64,000 nucleotides of DNA from an uncultured Lachnospiraceae bacterium (GTDB lineage: Bacteria > Bacillota > Clostridia > Lachnospirales > Lachnospiraceae), in the NCBI GenBank assembly GCA_910588865.1, contig CAJUSJ010000011.1, positions 1-64,000 of the forward strand, written 5' to 3'. The stretch's first letter is position 1. Every line of letters begins with the position of its first letter. Both the position numbers and the translations under genes were made by a program. Below the pieces are notes generated by a model. It had not been told where the DNA came from. It was given only the letters and a program-made list of their open reading frames with translations, and ran no database searches. Positions 7,796-16,205 of the stretch are shown piece after piece.

Positions 7796-8677
7796 TCAGG
7801 GCTGCCTCATCCCTTTTTTGCGGAATTCACACCCAAAAGCCGTGGCCGCGCATCCCCCCAGCGCCGTCTCCCGCAGCTCATAGGGAATCCGCCTTCCCAC
7901 ATGGTACATAGCGGCCAGCATCTGGTCAAAGGGGATCCACTGCCGGATGCCGGAGAGGGCGATCTGGGCCGCCGCGAGGGCGTTGGCTACCCCGGCGGCA
8001 TTGCGGTTCTGGCAGGGGTATTCCACCAGGCCTCCCACAGGGTCGCAGACCAGTCCCAGCATGTTCATCAGAACCGTGGAGGCGGCATCCAGGCACTGGC
8101 GGGGCGTGCCATCCATCAGCTCCACTGCCGCCGAGGCCGCCATGGCCGCGGCCACTCCCACCTCTGCCTGACATCCTCCCACCGCTCCGGCCACAGTGGC
8201 GTTACGCATGGCCAGATAGCCTATGGCTCCCGCGTTAAACAGCCCGTCAACCAGTCTGCTGTCTGAGATATGGCGGTGTTTTTGGAGGGACAGAAGCACC
8301 CCCGGCACCACTCCCGAGGAACCTGCCGTGGGGGCCGCCACAATGATTCCCATGGAGGCGTTGACCTCCAGCACCGCCATGGCATAGGCGATGCCTGTGC
8401 TCAGGGTGTCGCCGCAGATGTCCTTCCCCTCCTGATAACAGGTTTCCAGCTTTTTTGCCTCTCCTCCGATAAGCCCGCCCATGGACTTTACCGGAGTCTT
8501 TAGGGGAGTGAAGGCAGATTCTTTCATAATGGTCAGAACCTGCTCCATGCGGCTCTGAATCTGATCCATATCCTCATCCCCATGGTCACATTCCCTCTGC
8601 CTCATGACCTGAGATATGGGCTGGTTGTTTTCATCACACAGCTTAAGCAGCTCTTCTGCGTTTTTAAAATCCATCAT
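7796..8677 (-). CDS. sdaAA: L-serine dehydratase, iron-sulfur-dependent, alpha subunit
   Basis: A 293-aa protein matching the catalytic alpha chain of the two-subunit Firmicute L-serine deaminase, which converts L-serine to pyruvate and ammonia with a 4Fe-4S cluster. Typical segments are APTAGSSGVVPGV, GGCQAEVG and CDPVGGLVEYPCQNRN, the last carrying candidate cluster Cys residues. I place the start at the first of two adjacent ATGs (8675-8677), with GGGGGAG 6 bases upstream; a longer TTG frame would overlap sdaAB. It lies 13 bp downstream of sdaAB and is cotranscribed with it. Confidence 0.95.
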   Translation of the reverse strand: MMDFKNAEELLKLCDENNQPISQVMRQRECDHGDEDMDQIQSRMEQVLTIMKESAFTPLKTPVKSMGGLIGGEAKKLETCYQEGKDICGDTLSTGIAYAMAVLEVNASMGIIVAAPTAGSSGVVPGVLLSLQKHRHISDSRLVDGLFNAGAIGYLAMRNATVAGAVGGCQAEVGVAAAMAASAAVELMDGTPRQCLDAASTVLMNMLGLVCDPVGGLVEYPCQNRNAAGVANALAAAQIALSGIRQWIPFDQMLAAMYHVGRRIPYELRETALGGCAATAFGCEFRKKGMRQP

Positions 8678-8690
8678 TTGCCACTCCCCC

Positions 8691-9365
8691 TTATTGTTTC
8701 TCAATAATCATGACTTCCCCCACATTGGGGTTGTCCAGCAGCTCTTCTCTTATATCACTTGGCAGAGGATCGTCGGATTCCACGATGGTATAGGCCTTCT
8801 CGCCCCTGGACTCCCGGAAGATCCTCATAAAGGCAATATTTACATGTCTCTCGCTGAGGACCTTTGTGATATGGGCCGCCACCCCCGGCTTGTCCTGCTG
8901 AGTCACGATCACCGCGTTGTATTCTCCTGTAAAGTCCACCTTCACCTGGTCAATGCGGACGATCCGGACTTTTCCTCCTCCCATGGACTCTCCCCTGACC
9001 GTCATCTCGCTGCCGTCAACCCCCACCATCCGGATGTCCACGGTGTTGGGGTAGACGTCAGCCTCCTCTGTGTCCGGCACAAAAGAGAACTCCAGCCCCC
9101 TCTCCCCGGCGATCTGGAGGGAATCCCGAATCCTGATATCATCTGTGGCAAATCCCATGATCCCCCCCAAAAGAGCCCGGTCCGTCCCGTGTCCCTGGTA
9201 GGTCTTGGCAAAGGAACCATACAGAGTGAACTCCACTTTTTTTAACTCCTCCTGACCCTTCATCTTCCGGGCCAGATATCCGATGGCGCAGGCCCCCGCC
9301 GTGTGGGAGCTGGAAGGCCCTACCATATTGGGGCCCAGTACATCAAATACACTGATAAATGACAT
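8691..9365 (-). CDS. sdaAB: L-serine dehydratase, iron-sulfur-dependent, beta subunit
   Basis: A 224-aa protein. The N-terminal SdaA-beta domain includes VFDVLGPNMVGPSSSHTAGA and YGSFAKTYQGHGTDRALLGG. A C-terminal ACT domain (about residues 148-224, including TQQDKPGVAAHITKVLSE) probably senses serine. The ATG at 9363-9365 has AGGAG 7 bases upstream. It is the first gene of the sdaAB-sdaAA pair. Confidence 0.95.
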   Translation of the reverse strand: MSFISVFDVLGPNMVGPSSSHTAGACAIGYLARKMKGQEELKKVEFTLYGSFAKTYQGHGTDRALLGGIMGFATDDIRIRDSLQIAGERGLEFSFVPDTEEADVYPNTVDIRMVGVDGSEMTVRGESMGGGKVRIVRIDQVKVDFTGEYNAVIVTQQDKPGVAAHITKVLSERHVNIAFMRIFRESRGEKAYTIVESDDPLPSDIREELLDNPNVGEVMIIEKQ

Positions 9366-9420
9366 GTTGGTTCTCCTAATCTTCTCCGTTATGGTATTTC
9401 TTTCAGTGTACCACAGTTTA

Positions 9421-9434
9421 TAGTCATATGACCA
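9421..9434. promoter_or_regulatory. palindrome upstream of sdaAB (possible GntR-type operator)
   Basis: GTCATATGAC (9423-9432) is a perfect 10-bp palindrome inside TAGTCATATGACCA, about 60 bp upstream of the sdaAB start. The TGGTC/GAC half-site pattern resembles FadR-subfamily GntR operators. No such regulator is adjacent, so this is only a candidate. Confidence 0.3.
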
Positions 9435-9508
9435 CTATTTCCTGACAAAATAAATCCGAAATCCATTCCAGTCTTCGGGCGCTGGACGGTTGGCGGACAA
9501 CGGAAAAA

Positions 9509-10504
9509 TCAGTCATGAAAGGGCGCGTTTTCTGCCGCGGCGGATTCGCGCCCTTTAAAACAAGCCACCCAATGCCCTCCCCCAACCTGCCCAAGCTCAG
9601 GCCTCTCCTTTTGGCATCTCTCCATCCTCTCCACACATCTTTCGCAAAACCCGCACCCTTTCGGAATCCTCACAGGGCTTGGCGGTTCCCCGGAAATGAT
9701 CCGCCAAGGCTCTTCAGGATCATCCTGAACCGAAAGCGTGCTGGCTAACAGCGCCTTCGTGTACGGGTGTCTGGCCATCTTTTTAAGGCTTTCCCCCTCT
9801 TTCAGCTCCATGATCTCCACCACCCGCCCAAGATACATCACCGCCACCCTGGTGCCCAGGGCCTCCGCCACAGCCAGGTCATGGCAGATAAACAGCACGC
9901 CGTATCCGGTCTCCCTCTGGTGCTCCTTTAACAGCTCCAGGATCTGCCTCTGGACTGACACATCCAGGGCGCTGGTGGCCTCATCGCAGATCAGCAGTCT
10001 GGGATGAAGGGCAATGGCCCTGGCTATGGATACCCGCTGCAGCTGGCCGCCGGAGAGCTGATGGGGATAACGGTGGAAAAACTCCTCGGAAAGCCCTACC
10101 CTTTCCAGGGAATAAAGCGCCATGTCTCTGGCCTCTTTTCTGCTCTTTCTCTCAAAATTGATCCACGGCTCCATGAGAAACCTTCCCACCTTCATCCGGG
10201 GGGCGCACACATTTTCCGGATCCTGAAGAACGATCTGAACCTGGCGGCGGTACTGGCGGAGTCCCTTTCCCCTAAGGCCCGTCACATCCTCCCCCTCAAA
10301 CAGGATCCGCCCCTGTGTCACTGGCTCCAGGAGGGCCGCCATCTTCACCAGAGTGCTCTTGCCGCATCCCGATTCCCCGGCCACAAACACAAACTCCCCC
10401 TGTCCTACAGACAGGCTTACATCGGTGACAGCTCTCAGCTTTTCTCCTGACTTTAATTCGAATTCCCTGGTCACATGAGACAGCTTTAGGATTTGCTTCT
10501 CCAT
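9509..10504 (-). CDS. nikE: nickel/peptide-type ABC importer, second ATP-binding protein
   Basis: A 331-aa ATPase of the Dpp/Opp/Nik family: Walker A GESGCGKST, signature LSGGQLQR, Walker B LLICDEATSALD. A C-terminal oligopeptide/dipeptide extension contains the usual Cys cluster (CGFCERC and a following C). I choose the ATG at 10502-10504, 8 bases after AAGGAG; an ATG six bases upstream is too close to that site. It is the last gene of the nikBCADE-like operon, 21 bp after nikD. The energising role is certain; substrate assignment rests on the operon. Confidence 0.85.
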   Translation of the reverse strand: MEKQILKLSHVTREFELKSGEKLRAVTDVSLSVGQGEFVFVAGESGCGKSTLVKMAALLEPVTQGRILFEGEDVTGLRGKGLRQYRRQVQIVLQDPENVCAPRMKVGRFLMEPWINFERKSRKEARDMALYSLERVGLSEEFFHRYPHQLSGGQLQRVSIARAIALHPRLLICDEATSALDVSVQRQILELLKEHQRETGYGVLFICHDLAVAEALGTRVAVMYLGRVVEIMELKEGESLKKMARHPYTKALLASTLSVQDDPEEPWRIISGEPPSPVRIPKGCGFCERCVERMERCQKERPELGQVGGGHWVACFKGRESAAAENAPFHD

Positions 10505-10525
10505 AATCATCTCTCCTTCCAAGCT

Positions 10526-11302
10526 TTATTTGAGAGTGGGAACCGCTGTCAGAAGCCCCTTTGTATATTCACTCCTTGGGGCTTTTATGATCTGATCCCT
10601 TGTGCCCCATTCCTCCAGCTTTCCTGCCCGCATCACGCCGATATAGTCGGCCAGGCGGGAGGCTGCCCCCATATTGTGGGTAACAATTACCATGGCTGTT
10701 CCCAGACGCTGCCGGGTCTTAAGCAGCTCATAGACCACCTGGGCCTGTATGGTCACATCCAGGGCACTGGTGGGCTCGTCAGCCAGGAGAAGCTTTGGCG
10801 AAAGGCTCAAAGCCATGGCAAGGGCCACCCTCTGCTTCATGCCTCCTGACAGCTGGAACGGGTAGGAGTTCATGATCCGCTCTCCGTCAGGCAGCTTTAA
10901 AGCGGCAAGCATTTTCAGGGCAAGCTTTACCCGCTCTTGTTTTGGAAGGCTCAGATGACAGCCCAGAGTCTCCAGATACTGGCTTCCCACCTTTCGCCTG
11001 GGATTCAGATAGTCCCCTGGATTCTGGAAGATCATAGCTATTTCCTTTCCCCGGATCTGCCTCATCTCCTTTTGGGACAGCTTTCCCAAGTCCTGGCCCT
11101 CAAAGAGGATCCTCCCCTCCGCCACCTTCCCTCCTGAAGGCAGAAGTCCCATGACAGCCCGGAGCACCGTGGATTTACCGCTCCCAGATTCCCCCACAAT
11201 GGCCACAATGCTCTTTTGGGGAACCCGAAAGCTTATGTGCTCTGCCGGGGCTTTTCCCCCGCTGTATGTTACTGTCACATTTTCCAGTTCTAAAATATCC
11301 AT
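10526..11302 (-). CDS. nikD: nickel/peptide-type ABC importer, first ATP-binding protein
   Basis: A 258-aa ATPase: Walker A GESGSGKST, signature LSGGMKQR, Walker B LLLADEPTSALD. It is shorter than typical OppD/DppD and lacks the Cys-rich C-terminal extension, like NikD. The ATG at 11300-11302 follows AGAGGAAG. It lies 18 bp downstream of the binding protein gene and pairs with nikE to form the ATPase heterodimer. Confidence 0.85.
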   Translation of the reverse strand: MDILELENVTVTYSGGKAPAEHISFRVPQKSIVAIVGESGSGKSTVLRAVMGLLPSGGKVAEGRILFEGQDLGKLSQKEMRQIRGKEIAMIFQNPGDYLNPRRKVGSQYLETLGCHLSLPKQERVKLALKMLAALKLPDGERIMNSYPFQLSGGMKQRVALAMALSLSPKLLLADEPTSALDVTIQAQVVYELLKTRQRLGTAMVIVTHNMGAASRLADYIGVMRAGKLEEWGTRDQIIKAPRSEYTKGLLTAVPTLK

Positions 11303-11320
11303 GGTCTTCCTCTTATGCCC

Positions 11321-12904
11321 TTACTCCACTGTAATGTCTTTTGTGATAAAGTAATAATCCGCCACCGGCTGAACGGCGTTCTTTACCCTTGAGACGGAGA
11401 CCATGTTCAGATAAGAATTGGTCAGAAACAGATTGGCCGCGTCGTCATTGAGTATCTGGGAGGCACGGGAGGCCAGCTCATACCGCCCCTTGGCGTCAAA
11501 GGTTCTGTTCATTTCCTCCACGATCCCGTCGATCTCATCATTGTGGTAATTGGTGAGATTCTTTTTTCCCGATGTCCCCATGCCGGTGTACATGGTCTCC
11601 AGCCACACCTGGGGATCTCCTGTGGGGGCTGAATTGTCATTGGCCGTGTAAAAGTCAAAATTCCCCTGGCTCTGGTAATCTGACAGGTTTTCCACTGCCA
11701 GGATTTCCATATGGATTCCCACTGCTTTTAAATCCGACTGCACCGCCGCGGCCAGAATAGCGGAATCCGCGGAACCGTGGTCAGCGGCCTGGAGATACCG
11801 GAGCACCATGGGGGAACCGTCCCGATTCTCCCGGAATCCGTCTCCGTCCCTGTCCACATACCCCGCCTCCTCAAGGATCCTCTCCGCCTGAGCCTGGTCA
11901 TAGGTAAAGGAGACAATGGTCTCATTGCCAAAAGGCGCGGCATCGGAATAGGCGCCGTGAGCCGGGCTCCCTCCGATGAGACCAGCGTAAGCTTCCCGGT
12001 TTACCGCGAATGACACCGCTCTCCTCAGTTCCAGATCACACAGAGGGCTTGTGTCCTCGTGGTTCATGTAGGCCACATTGACCCGGGGACTGATGATAGA
12101 GGACACCTTATAATCCGGATTATCGGTAAACAAGGTTACACTGGTGTTGTCAATGGTGTTGGTAATGTCGATCTCCCCGGATTGGAGAGACATGGCCCTG
12201 GCATCCGAGTCCGGGATCTGAACCACGGTCACTGTGTCCAGCCCCGGTTCTCCGCCCCAGTAGTTCTGGTTTTTCACCAGCTCCGCGGTCTGTTCGGAGA
12301 TAAAGGACTCCACCACATAAGGCCCTGTGCACACCGGTGCCTGCCGGATCGCCTCATCCCCCAGGCTGGTGTCCGTGATAATGAACACCGGCTCAGCCAG
12401 GTTGTTTGGCAGGGCTCCATTAGGCTCTGTGGTCTTGATGGTCAGGGTCTGGCCCCGTGCCTCCATGGAATCAATTTTCAGATACTCGGCTCCCCTGTCA
12501 TTCATGGACACCGCCCTCTCCAGAGAAGCCATACAGGACTCCGCTGTCACAGGAGTTCCATTGCTGAAGGTCACTCCGTCGCGAATGTGAAAACGCCATG
12601 TGGTCTCGTCAACATTTTCCCAGGAATCAGCGATACAGCCCTCAAGCTCCAGGTCGTCGTTGAGCCTCACCAGCGCCTCCCCCACTCCCAGGCGGGAGGT
12701 CACCCAGCCATGGTAATCCACCGCTGGGTCTAAGTCAGCGGTGATCCAGAAAAAGGCCACATTCACATGCCTGTCCCCGGAATCCTGGCTGCTTTGAAAA
12801 ACAACAGTCTGGAACTGCCCGTCGTCCCCTCTTCCTCCCTGACAGCCCGCAAGCGCCATGGCACCCAGGAGGGACCCACATAAAACCGCCAATCTTTTTA
12901 ACAT
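11321..12904 (-). CDS. nikA: NikA/DppA-type extracellular substrate-binding lipoprotein
   Basis: A 527-aa lipoprotein with a signal peptide ending in LAGC (Cys21) and an SBP family 5 fold. Landmarks are DYHGWVTSRLGVGEALVRL, WRFHIRDGVTFSNGTPVT, a central CTGPYVVESF and YTGMGTSGKKNLTNYHN. The early YHGW..RLGVGE pattern is closer to nickel/metallophore binders than to classical oligopeptide binders, so nickel (possibly as a chelate) is favoured, but peptide transport is not excluded. It lies between the permease genes and the ATPase genes. Confidence 0.75.
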   Translation of the reverse strand: MLKRLAVLCGSLLGAMALAGCQGGRGDDGQFQTVVFQSSQDSGDRHVNVAFFWITADLDPAVDYHGWVTSRLGVGEALVRLNDDLELEGCIADSWENVDETTWRFHIRDGVTFSNGTPVTAESCMASLERAVSMNDRGAEYLKIDSMEARGQTLTIKTTEPNGALPNNLAEPVFIITDTSLGDEAIRQAPVCTGPYVVESFISEQTAELVKNQNYWGGEPGLDTVTVVQIPDSDARAMSLQSGEIDITNTIDNTSVTLFTDNPDYKVSSIISPRVNVAYMNHEDTSPLCDLELRRAVSFAVNREAYAGLIGGSPAHGAYSDAAPFGNETIVSFTYDQAQAERILEEAGYVDRDGDGFRENRDGSPMVLRYLQAADHGSADSAILAAAVQSDLKAVGIHMEILAVENLSDYQSQGNFDFYTANDNSAPTGDPQVWLETMYTGMGTSGKKNLTNYHNDEIDGIVEEMNRTFDAKGRYELASRASQILNDDAANLFLTNSYLNMVSVSRVKNAVQPVADYYFITKDITVE

Positions 12905-12925
12905 CTGTTCATTCTCCCTTTCTTT

Positions 12926-13735
12926 TCAAGTCTCCCTCGGATCCAGAAGATCTCTCAGGCTGTCTCCCAACAGGTTAAAGACCATCACTGTGATAAAAAT
13001 AGCCAGCCCGGAGAAAATCATGATCCACGGCGCTGTCTGCATGTAAGATTTTCCTTCATATAACATAGCTCCCCACTCCGGCGCGGGTGGCTGGGCGGCC
13101 AGGCCCAAAAACGACAGGCCAGCCAGGGCCAACATCATGCCGCCTACATCCAGGGTTGCCATGATCACCGCCTGGGGGATGATATTGGGCAGAACATAGA
13201 AGACCAATATCTTCATGGTCCCCGCTCCCCCAAACCGGGCCTGAGTGATATAATCCTTAGTCTTTATGACATTGGCAAGCCCCCTGGCAAGTCTGGCATA
13301 CTTTGTCCACCACACAAAGGACAGGGCCACAACGGTGTTGAAAAGCCCGGGCCCCAAAAGCCCTGCCACCGCGATGGCAAAAACCGTATCGGGAAATGCC
13401 AGCAAAATGTCTGTGAGCCTCATAAGAACCGCGTCCACCATGCCTCCGAAGTACCCGGACGCCATGCCGATCCAGGTTCCCATAAAGGACACCAGGATGA
13501 TCATAAGAAATGTCAGGGAAAAGGAGTTTCTGGCCCCCCACAGGACCCGGGAAAACACGTCTCTCCCCACATTGTCTGTTCCCATTAAGTGTTCCCTTCC
13601 CGGCGGCGTCAGCTTGGCCCCGAAGTCGGTCTCCAGGGGATCATATGGGGCAAAACGGTATCCCCAGAAAGCCATGGCGGTCACCAGAAGGGCCAGAGCC
13701 AGAAAAAAAGAAAAGCGGATCCATTTTTTTCTCAT
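12926..13735 (-). CDS. nikC: NikC/DppC-type ABC permease
   Basis: A 269-aa inner-membrane permease with an N-terminal transmembrane segment, the family segment LMGTDNVGRDVFSRVLWGAR, a binding-protein-dependent transport domain and the ending MVFNLLGDSLRDLLDPR. The GLSFLGLAAQPPAPEWGAML stretch and the TAPWIMIFSGLAIF segment are typical of NikC/DppC. The start abuts the nikB stop codon (TAG at 13736-13738), implying translational coupling. Confidence 0.85.
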   Translation of the reverse strand: MRKKWIRFSFFLALALLVTAMAFWGYRFAPYDPLETDFGAKLTPPGREHLMGTDNVGRDVFSRVLWGARNSFSLTFLMIILVSFMGTWIGMASGYFGGMVDAVLMRLTDILLAFPDTVFAIAVAGLLGPGLFNTVVALSFVWWTKYARLARGLANVIKTKDYITQARFGGAGTMKILVFYVLPNIIPQAVIMATLDVGGMMLALAGLSFLGLAAQPPAPEWGAMLYEGKSYMQTAPWIMIFSGLAIFITVMVFNLLGDSLRDLLDPRET

Positions 13736-14677
13736 CTAATCCACCTTCCCTCTCAGCCGGGTCTGGGGATCCAAAAAGCGGCAGATCACATCCACTGCCA
13801 GGTTCACCGTCACATAGATCACTGCCATCCACACCACATACCCCTGGATCAGAGGATAATCCCTGACCCGTATGGCCTCCACCACCATGTTTCCGATCCC
13901 CTGCCAGGAAAAGATGGTCTCAATAATGGCCGCTCCCCCCAAAAGGCTGCCCACAGACAGTCCCGCGAGAGTTAGGATGGAAAACATGGCATTGGGAAGC
14001 ACATGGCACAGCATAATGGTCCTCTCCGGTATGCCCCTGGCTCTGGCCCCCGCCACATAGTTGGAGCTCAGCTCCTCCAAAAGAGCCCCCCGAATCTGCC
14101 GCGCATAGCCGGACACCATGGGGATGGCGAGAGCTGCCACGGGAAGCACCATGCCCATTCCATCGTTGGCGCTTACCACACGAAACCACTTAAGCCGCAC
14201 CGCGAAAAAATACATGAGAAGCAGTCCCAGCCAGAAATTGGGCATGGAAATGCCCAGGAACGAGAAAACCCGGACAAAGTAGTCCGCGCATTTATTTTTC
14301 TTTACCGCTGTCAGGATTCCCAAGGGAAGGGACACCCCAAACACCGCGACCATGGCGGTGCCGGCCAGCTTCAGCGTCTGGGGCAGCTTTTTTGTCAGCT
14401 GGGCCAGGACCGGCTCACCAAATTTGGATGATTCCCCCAAATCCCCCTTAAGGGCATTTCCAAGCCACCGGACATACTGGACCAGCACCGGGTCATTGAG
14501 CCCCATCTCCTCCCTTGTCTTCTCTAAAAGCTCCTCCGACGGAATCATTCCCATGGACACATACCGCATCTGGGCCCCGTCTCCAGGAGCCGCCTGGGTG
14601 ATGATGAACGTGAGAAAGGTGACTCCTAAAAGCACCGCCATAAGCCGCGCCAGCCGTTTTAAAATATACACCGCCAT
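13736..14677 (-). CDS. nikB: NikB/DppB-type ABC permease
   Basis: A 313-aa permease. The N-terminus MAVYILKRLARLMAVLLGVT is the standard DppB/NikB entry helix, followed by the periplasmic MGLNDPVLVQYVRWLGNALK segment and a transport core with GARARGIPERTIMLCHVLPN. It is the first gene of the operon. The ATG at 14675-14677 has GGAGGTGTGAG upstream. A structured leader with a terminator-like hairpin precedes it. Confidence 0.87.
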   Translation of the reverse strand: MAVYILKRLARLMAVLLGVTFLTFIITQAAPGDGAQMRYVSMGMIPSEELLEKTREEMGLNDPVLVQYVRWLGNALKGDLGESSKFGEPVLAQLTKKLPQTLKLAGTAMVAVFGVSLPLGILTAVKKNKCADYFVRVFSFLGISMPNFWLGLLLMYFFAVRLKWFRVVSANDGMGMVLPVAALAIPMVSGYARQIRGALLEELSSNYVAGARARGIPERTIMLCHVLPNAMFSILTLAGLSVGSLLGGAAIIETIFSWQGIGNMVVEAIRVRDYPLIQGYVVWMAVIYVTVNLAVDVICRFLDPQTRLRGKVD

Positions 14678-14703
14678 GACTCACACCTCCTAACACGCGA
14701 CAA

Positions 14704-14741
14704 AAGGCATATGGATCCTCTGCTGAACATCCATATGCCTT
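14704..14741 (-). terminator. terminator-like hairpin in the nik operon leader
   Basis: Arms AAGGCATATGGAT (14704-14716) and ATCCATATGCCTT (14729-14741) form a 13-bp perfect stem with a 12-nt loop. On the minus strand it is followed at once by TTTTG. It lies between the promoter and the nikB ribosome binding site, the position of an attenuator. The short U-tract means it may be a leaky terminator or an RNA-stability hairpin. Confidence 0.6.
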
Positions 14742-14760
14742 CATGACATGATCATTTTAT

Positions 14761-14838
14761 CCAAATATAACGATGTATCTGTACTCCAGGTTCAGGCCCT
14801 TCTGTGCCCACGCTGTCTTCATAACAGCCGATATCTGG
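14761..14838 (-). ncRNA. structured 5' leader of the nik operon (candidate aptamer)
   Basis: On the minus strand, CCAGATAT (14831-14838) can pair with ATATTTGG (14761-14768, one G-U), closing a 78-nt element. Inside it, GCTGT and ACAGC form another hairpin and GTGGGCACAGAAGGGCC is purine-rich. Together with the downstream terminator-like hairpin this has the layout of a riboswitch. I cannot match it with confidence to a known class; NiCo/czcD is the obvious one to test given the operon. Confidence 0.35.
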
Positions 14839-14840
14839 TT

Positions 14841-14869
14841 ATTCTACCACAGTTTTCATACAGCCGCAA
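14841..14869 (-). promoter_or_regulatory. promoter of the nik operon
   Basis: On the minus strand, TTGCGG (14864-14869) and TAGAAT (14841-14846) are 17 bp apart. Transcription would start just upstream of the leader stem. Confidence 0.6.
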
Positions 14870-14894
14870 CCATTTTTTTATCCTTTACGCATCG

Positions 14895-15515
14895 TCAAAA
14901 ATAGGGTAACCGAAGAATCCGCCACACGCACATCCCCACCTGCCACACGCCCATCACCAGCCCTGCCGAAAACAGCAGCCAGTTGGCTGCCCCGTCTGAG
15001 TGGAACAGCCGAAAGCACAGGCCTCCCCGCCTGGGATAGAGAATACGGACCTTTTTATAATTCAAAAGATCAAGTCCCAGGTGGGTGAGAAATGCCAGGG
15101 CAAAGTAAGGCACCGCCGCGGGCAGGACGGTCCCCATGATAATGGAGAGGATCCCCAGGGCCAAAAACGAGTGCATAAAGCTTCTGTGAGGCTGTGCCTT
15201 TCCGAACGCGCACACCCCTATAAATCCAAGGCTCCCTGCCGCCACCCGAAGGAGGCTGCTGTTTCTCAGGATCATGTCCCACACTCCCACATTCCAGAAG
15301 CGCTCCATGGCCGCCACCGCCGCCACGGCTCCGGCGGAGACCCAGATGATCCTGTCAGCGGCCCTGCCTGACCCGGAAGAGCCCACATCAATATCGCTGA
15401 TCACCGACCCGACCACAGCTGCCCCAAGTCCCACCAAAAGCTCCGGGAATGTGCCCGGCCTCATGACACACACGGCAATGGCCACCCCTGCCGTCAAATG
15501 AGTTTTCCCAAGCAT
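14895..15515 (-). CDS. YdjM/DUF457-like membrane-bound metal-dependent hydrolase family protein
   Basis: A 206-aa integral membrane protein starting MLGKTHLTAGVAI. It contains an ISDIDVGSS motif (about residue 40) and an HRSFMHS motif (about residue 107), the Asp and His motifs that define the YdjM/DUF457 family, set among several hydrophobic segments. I place the start at 15513-15515, 5 bp after the ktrA stop codon; the open frame extends further upstream but overlaps ktrA. The biochemical role of the family is not established. It is the last gene of the long znu-ktr run. Confidence 0.75.
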   Translation of the reverse strand: MLGKTHLTAGVAIAVCVMRPGTFPELLVGLGAAVVGSVISDIDVGSSGSGRAADRIIWVSAGAVAAVAAMERFWNVGVWDMILRNSSLLRVAAGSLGFIGVCAFGKAQPHRSFMHSFLALGILSIIMGTVLPAAVPYFALAFLTHLGLDLLNYKKVRILYPRRGGLCFRLFHSDGAANWLLFSAGLVMGVWQVGMCVWRILRLPYF

Positions 15516-15520
15516 GGCGG

Positions 15521-16174
15521 TTATTTGATATCTTCCAGCAGCTTGTCGATATCGGTCTTTTTCCCGATGATCATCATGTGGTCGTCTGAGCGGATGATAT
15601 AATCGGCCGGGGGCATCAGATTCGCGTGTTCCCCTCTCTTGGTTCCCAGGACATTGATGTGGTGGCGGTTGCGGATATCGGATTCTTTCAGGCTCTTGCC
15701 CACCCACTCTGGCAGAGGCGGGGTCTCGTAAATGGAGTACTCGTCTGTCAGCTCAATATAGTCAAACACATGGTTGGCGCTGTATTTCACCGCTATTTTT
15801 TCCGCGATATCCCGGTCCGGATAGATGACCTCGTCGGCGCCGTTCCTCAAAAGGAACTTGGCGTGGATATCCCGGTTGGCCTTGCTGACCACATGGCGGC
15901 CTCCCAGCTCTTTTACAAGGCTGGTAATCTCCAGGCTGCTCTGGAAATTGGTTCCAATACAGATAAAACAGATGTCAAAGTTGTCGATCCCCAAGGTCTT
16001 AAGCACATTTTCATTGGTGCAGTCCCCGATCTTGGCGCTGACCACATAGGGAAGCATCTCCTCCAGATTCTCCTCCACCTGGTCCACGATCATGATCTGA
16101 TTTCCCAGATCCGCCAGATTCCTGCACAGATGGCGGCCAAACCGCCCCATCCCGATGATCAATATCGACTTCAT
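15521..16174 (-). CDS. ktrA: KtrA-type potassium uptake regulator (TrkA-N/TrkA-C)
   Basis: A 217-aa cytoplasmic regulator. An N-terminal RCK/TrkA-N Rossmann domain (ILIIGMGRFGRHLCRNL, with the acidic strand end MIVDQ) binds nucleotide. A C-terminal TrkA-C domain follows (about 135-217, ending DHMMIIGKKTDIDKLL). The ATG has AAGGAGGTATATAC upstream. It follows ktrB by 31 bp and forms the gating ring of the KtrAB channel. Confidence 0.92.
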   Translation of the reverse strand: MKSILIIGMGRFGRHLCRNLADLGNQIMIVDQVEENLEEMLPYVVSAKIGDCTNENVLKTLGIDNFDICFICIGTNFQSSLEITSLVKELGGRHVVSKANRDIHAKFLLRNGADEVIYPDRDIAEKIAVKYSANHVFDYIELTDEYSIYETPPLPEWVGKSLKESDIRNRHHINVLGTKRGEHANLMPPADYIIRSDDHMMIIGKKTDIDKLLEDIK

Positions 16175-16205
16175 ATGTATATACCTCCTTGCGTAATTGT
16201 ATGGC

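Noticed and set aside
12059..12733. 224-codon plus-strand frame
   Set aside because: It is antisense to the nikA-like gene, with no initiation signal and no recognisable domain.
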